Positions 33,425 through 37,213 of a DNA stretch of 37,213 nucleotides are shown one piece after another; positions within the stretch are counted from its first letter, which is position 1, and each line of letters opens with the position of its first letter. Location of the stretch: the NCBI GenBank assembly GCA_028284485.1, contig JANQRQ010000176.1, positions 1 to 37,213 of the forward strand, written 5' to 3'. The stretch comes from Planctomycetaceae bacterium (GTDB taxonomy: Bacteria; Planctomycetota; Planctomycetia; Planctomycetales; Planctomycetaceae). Made by a program: the position numbers and the translations under genes. The notes beneath the pieces were generated by a model, which was not told where the DNA came from, ran no database searches, and saw nothing but the letters and a program-made list of their open reading frames with translations.

Positions 33425-34540
33425 ATGCCATCAGATTCATCGGCAGACGGCAGCCGGCGAGACTTTCTGACCGGAAAAGCCATCCGGAAGCAGATTGAGC
33501 AGACCGGCGATGTCCTGGCCGACGAGATCACCGCCGCGGAGAATCAGTCGCGAGAATTGCCCTCCAGCGGGGACACAATTCGCCTGGCGACACGAGCCAT
33601 GGCGTGCGACTTCGGCGTGCTGTTAAACCCCGGTCCCAGTAGCCAGATCACGCCGGCATCGGACGCCTTGGATTTGGTTCATCAGCTCGAAGCGCAAATG
33701 AGCGTTTACCGTGATGACAGCGAGTTGTCACAATTGAACCAGCGGGCTGCAGAATCTGAAGTCGAAGTCGAACCGCGGTTGTTCGAGTTGCTTCTCGAAG
33801 CAAAGCGACTCGCCGATGCAACAACTGGTTGCTTCGACCCCACGAGCGGCCCATTGGTGTCCCTATGGCGAAAATGTCGCGATCAGAACCGCATCCCAAC
33901 GCCGGAAGAGTTGTCCGAGGCACTCGGGCATTGTGGAATCGACAAGATCACATTCGATGGCGAGCGCAAGACGGTGCGCTATCAGAATCGGCACATCGAA
34001 CTCAACCTGGGAGGTATCGGAAAGGGATATGCACTCGATCGCGCCGGTGCCCATCTGAAAGAATCGGAAATTGAAAGTTGGCTCATTCATGGCGGGCACA
34101 GCAGTTTGCTGGCCAGCGGCAGCCATCACGGGCAGGAAGGCTGGCCGGTCGGTATTCGAAATCCGCTATTCCCGAAGGAACGATTCGCGACCATTTTGAT
34201 CCGAGATTGCGGATTCTCGACGAGCGGTTCTGGCGTGCAGTACTTCCGTCACGGAGGCAAACGGTACGGCCATATTCTCGACCCTCGCGATGGCTGGCCG
34301 GTCGACAATCTGCTTTCGGTCACAGTCCTGGCACCGACGGCGGCGGAAGCCGACGCGTTATCGACAGCGTTTTTCGTGCTGGGGGTCGAAAAAACCAAGG
34401 AGTATTGCGATAATAACCCCCATGTTCGGGCTCTGTTGATTCCCCCTCCGCACGGTGGCCGTACGCTCGAACCTGTGAATTGTGGCATCCCGGACGAATC
34501 GGTGTGGTATTCGGAGGCCGGAACGCCTTCCAAAACTTAG
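33425..34540 (+). CDS. ApbE-family FAD:protein FMN transferase
   Basis: ApbE attaches FMN covalently to threonines of proteins such as NqrB/NqrC and RnfG/D outside the membrane. The 371-residue protein has LNLGGIGKGYALDRA (FAD-binding), WLIHGGHSSLLASG, and HILDPRDGWPVDN, with the Asp-metal motif. MACDFGV and DATTGCFDPTSGPL are also typical. The N-terminus contains SRRDFLTGKA, which looks like a twin-arginine motif, but no hydrophobic segment follows and residues up to 55 are polar. GGAG lies five bases before ATG 33425. No flavoprotein target is present in the window. Confidence 0.9.
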   Translation: MPSDSSADGSRRDFLTGKAIRKQIEQTGDVLADEITAAENQSRELPSSGDTIRLATRAMACDFGVLLNPGPSSQITPASDALDLVHQLEAQMSVYRDDSELSQLNQRAAESEVEVEPRLFELLLEAKRLADATTGCFDPTSGPLVSLWRKCRDQNRIPTPEELSEALGHCGIDKITFDGERKTVRYQNRHIELNLGGIGKGYALDRAGAHLKESEIESWLIHGGHSSLLASGSHHGQEGWPVGIRNPLFPKERFATILIRDCGFSTSGSGVQYFRHGGKRYGHILDPRDGWPVDNLLSVTVLAPTAAEADALSTAFFVLGVEKTKEYCDNNPHVRALLIPPPHGGRTLEPVNCGIPDESVWYSEAGTPSKT

Positions 34541-34541
34541 T

Positions 34542-34564
34542 GCCCTGTCAGGGCTTGATTTTAG
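34542..34564 (+). terminator. Candidate intrinsic terminator after apbE
   Basis: GCCCTG-T-CAGGGC (34542-34554) begins just after the ApbE stop codon and is followed by TTGATTTTAGG. Realistically GCCC pairs with GGGC around a five-base loop. The U-rich tail is short but present. Confidence 0.5.
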
Positions 34565-34636
34565 GGTTGTGTGTCATGCAATTCCGCCCGAAACCCTGCG
34601 GGATTCGGGCTCCGCTCAAATTGCTCAGCCCTAAAA
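34559..34636. repeat. 78-base nested palindrome (cruciform-like element)
   Basis: Three pairs of complementary arms are nested: TTTTAGGG/CCCTAAAA (34559-34566, 34629-34636), GCAATT/AATTGC (34578-34583, 34619-34624), and an 11-base arm pair with one A-A mismatch, GCCCGAAACCC and GGGATTCGGGC (34586-34596, 34600-34610), around the loop TGC. The right side also reads GCTCAAATTGCTCAG, sharing CAAATTGCTC with the dispersed repeats near 9140 and 22055. It fills most of the ApbE-DoxX gap. Confidence 0.7.
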
Positions 34637-34684
34637 CTACAACACAAGTAACAACGTTCTCCGTGCGCGTGGAGGCTGCAGCGA

Positions 34685-35935
34685 GTGAGTGACTACCGAC
34701 GTCTGTCGATTATTTCCTGCTTTCTTTTAGTCGTATTGCGAATGTCGATCGGCTGGCAACTGCTCTACGAAGGTCTTTGGAAAATTGAATCGCTGAAAAC
34801 AGCGAATCCGTGGACTGCCGAGGGCTATTTGAAAAACGCCCAAGGGCCTTTTCGCGACAAGTTTCGCGAACTGACCGGCGACCCCAACGACTTGAATTGG
34901 CTTGATGCTGACAAAGTCGCCAGTCGCTGGGACGATTGGCGAAACCGATTCGTGTCCCATTACGGCCTTTCCGATGAGCAAACGCGTCGCCTCGACTTGT
35001 TGCTCGACGGCCCAGCCGACATTCGCGCTGTGCTGGCCACACTTCCGGAAGGTGTTGAATTTCGGGGTTCTTTGGGAGGAGTGATCCGCTTCGACGCGGC
35101 CAATCAGCGCTTAATCGTCGATGGCGAAAAGCGGATGCTGCCTGCGGAACGGGACCGCTTGTTGGCGATGGCGACACTCATCGAGGCCCCTGAGGGGGAA
35201 GAATTGAGCGATGCCGACAAGGCCACCAACGCAGTCGTTCAAGCGTATCACGACGCAGTCAACCGTGTCTTCACGTTGGCCTCACGCTTGAGCTACAAGC
35301 AGCGCATGCTGGCTTCGTTGAAAGGCGATCCGAGTCGCGCAGGAACAATCGACGAGGAACAAGAAGGAACCATCGACTACAAACGACTGGGATCGATCGA
35401 CTTGTACAAACAACAACTCGATCGGTATGAGCAAAATCTGCAAAAGGCGGATGAAGCGTTTCAATTCGAACATCTCACAAAGCTGGGGCTGCCAGGTTCC
35501 GGTGACTTAAACGCGATGCGATCCAGCGTGGTGGGCCCCATTCGAGGATTGGAAGGCAGCCTGAAAGAAGAGGCCCGCAAGCTGCTGACCGTTGAACAGC
35601 TGGGCCGCGGCCCGGTCCCCGAGCCGATGACACCGATACGGCAAATTGATCAACGAACGATTTGGTCGTTGACGATCATCGGCATGCTGCTGATCATGGG
35701 CCTATTCAGTCGACTTTCCGCATTAGCTGGAGCCGGCCTGATTACATTGTTTTACCTGGCCATTCCCCCTTGGCCCGGAGTGCCGCAACCCCCGAGTCCG
35801 GAACACAGCTATATCGTCAACAAAAACCTCATCGAAGTGATCGCGTTATTGGGGCTGGCCACGATGCCAACCGGTCGCTGGCTCGGCCTCGATGCATTGA
35901 TTCGCCGATTCGTTTTTCGACGGAACACCGATTGA
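34685..35935 (+). CDS. DoxX-like membrane protein with large insertion after TM1
   Basis: The 416-residue protein has DoxX-like membrane segments that are split. TM1 is at about residues 8-27 (FLLVVLRMSIGWQLLYEGLWK). An insertion of about 280 residues follows, mostly polar, with a likely coiled-coil helix rich in Lys/Gln/Glu (about 180-260). Then come three segments: SLTIIGMLLIMGLF, LAGAGLITLFYLAIPPWPG and NLIEVIALLGLATMP. DoxX proteins have four membrane helices without such an insert. Start is GTG 34685 with GGAGG nine bases upstream. The gene directly precedes the Gfo/Idh/MocA gene by 81 bases, so they may form a unit. Function unknown. Confidence 0.8.
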   Translation: MSDYRRLSIISCFLLVVLRMSIGWQLLYEGLWKIESLKTANPWTAEGYLKNAQGPFRDKFRELTGDPNDLNWLDADKVASRWDDWRNRFVSHYGLSDEQTRRLDLLLDGPADIRAVLATLPEGVEFRGSLGGVIRFDAANQRLIVDGEKRMLPAERDRLLAMATLIEAPEGEELSDADKATNAVVQAYHDAVNRVFTLASRLSYKQRMLASLKGDPSRAGTIDEEQEGTIDYKRLGSIDLYKQQLDRYEQNLQKADEAFQFEHLTKLGLPGSGDLNAMRSSVVGPIRGLEGSLKEEARKLLTVEQLGRGPVPEPMTPIRQIDQRTIWSLTIIGMLLIMGLFSRLSALAGAGLITLFYLAIPPWPGVPQPPSPEHSYIVNKNLIEVIALLGLATMPTGRWLGLDALIRRFVFRRNTD

Positions 35936-36016
35936 CAAGTCCGATAACTGCGGGAGAATTACAACCATACAGCCCACGAAGCGAGATTCCTGCTTCAGCA
36001 GCAAGGGAGAGGAGAT

Positions 36017-37213
<1,197 letters not shown>

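Overview
The window is a bacterial chromosome segment that most likely comes from a planctomycete (Planctomycetota, Planctomycetales-like). Pointers are the N-terminal sorting motif LEERLCLS on a giant secreted matrixin, an N-terminal SRRDFLT motif on an ApbE protein, a ribosomal protein S16 with a long Ala/Glu tail, a CPXCG zinc-ribbon protein, a Tat-exported Gfo/Idh/MocA oxidoreductase, and low gene density with many 300-1000 base gaps. No phage genes, transposases, CRISPR arrays, rRNA or tRNA genes were seen. The assignment is by family resemblance only.

Layout. 1-401: 5' part of an O-antigen-ligase-like membrane protein (minus). 1121-1582: nrdR. 1943-7298: a tightly packed plus-strand LPS inner-core operon with hldE, waaF (ATGA overlap), a WaaP/InaA-type kinase, a WaaG-like GT4 glycosyltransferase and a second WaaP-type kinase. 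plsY (phospholipid synthesis) follows at 7426. 8128-8373: small BON protein. 9370-12661: an M42 aminopeptidase converging on a glpD/GNAT pair. 12946-16446: a 1166-residue secreted metalloprotease with a His/Asp-rich repeat block, two PPC domains and four Fn3-like repeats. 16877-21729: CPXCG protein, exported CocE-type hydrolase, small SH3-like hypothetical, exported nitrilase-fold amidase, MtfA peptidase. 22065-25122: acyl-CoA desaturase and a PAS-GAF-REC protein, both minus strand and each with a recognisable promoter. 25456-30698: housekeeping block on the minus strand, transcribed ffh, rpsP, trmD, rplS, yraN, then a YchF-like GTPase. 31104-33261: leuC and leuD. 33425-37213: ApbE, a split DoxX-like membrane protein, and a partial Gfo/Idh/MocA oxidoreductase.

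How genes work together. HldE makes ADP-heptose precursor, WaaF adds heptose, the GT4 enzyme extends the core, and the two kinases probably phosphorylate core sugars; the ligase-like gene at the left edge could attach O-antigen. This implies a genuine heptose-containing LPS. ffh-rpsP-trmD-rplS is the classic translation/SRP cluster. LeuC and LeuD form isopropylmalate isomerase.

Most unusual signal. Upstream of the desaturase, six TGAC tetramers (minus strand) recur at exactly 11-base intervals over 59 bases (23153-23211), next to a good -10 box. This looks like a helically phased array for a tandem-binding regulator. Two other non-coding signals deserve attention: a dispersed ~110-base repeat present twice (9042-9156 and 21957-22066), and a 78-base nested palindrome at 34559-34636 that shares a short core with it.
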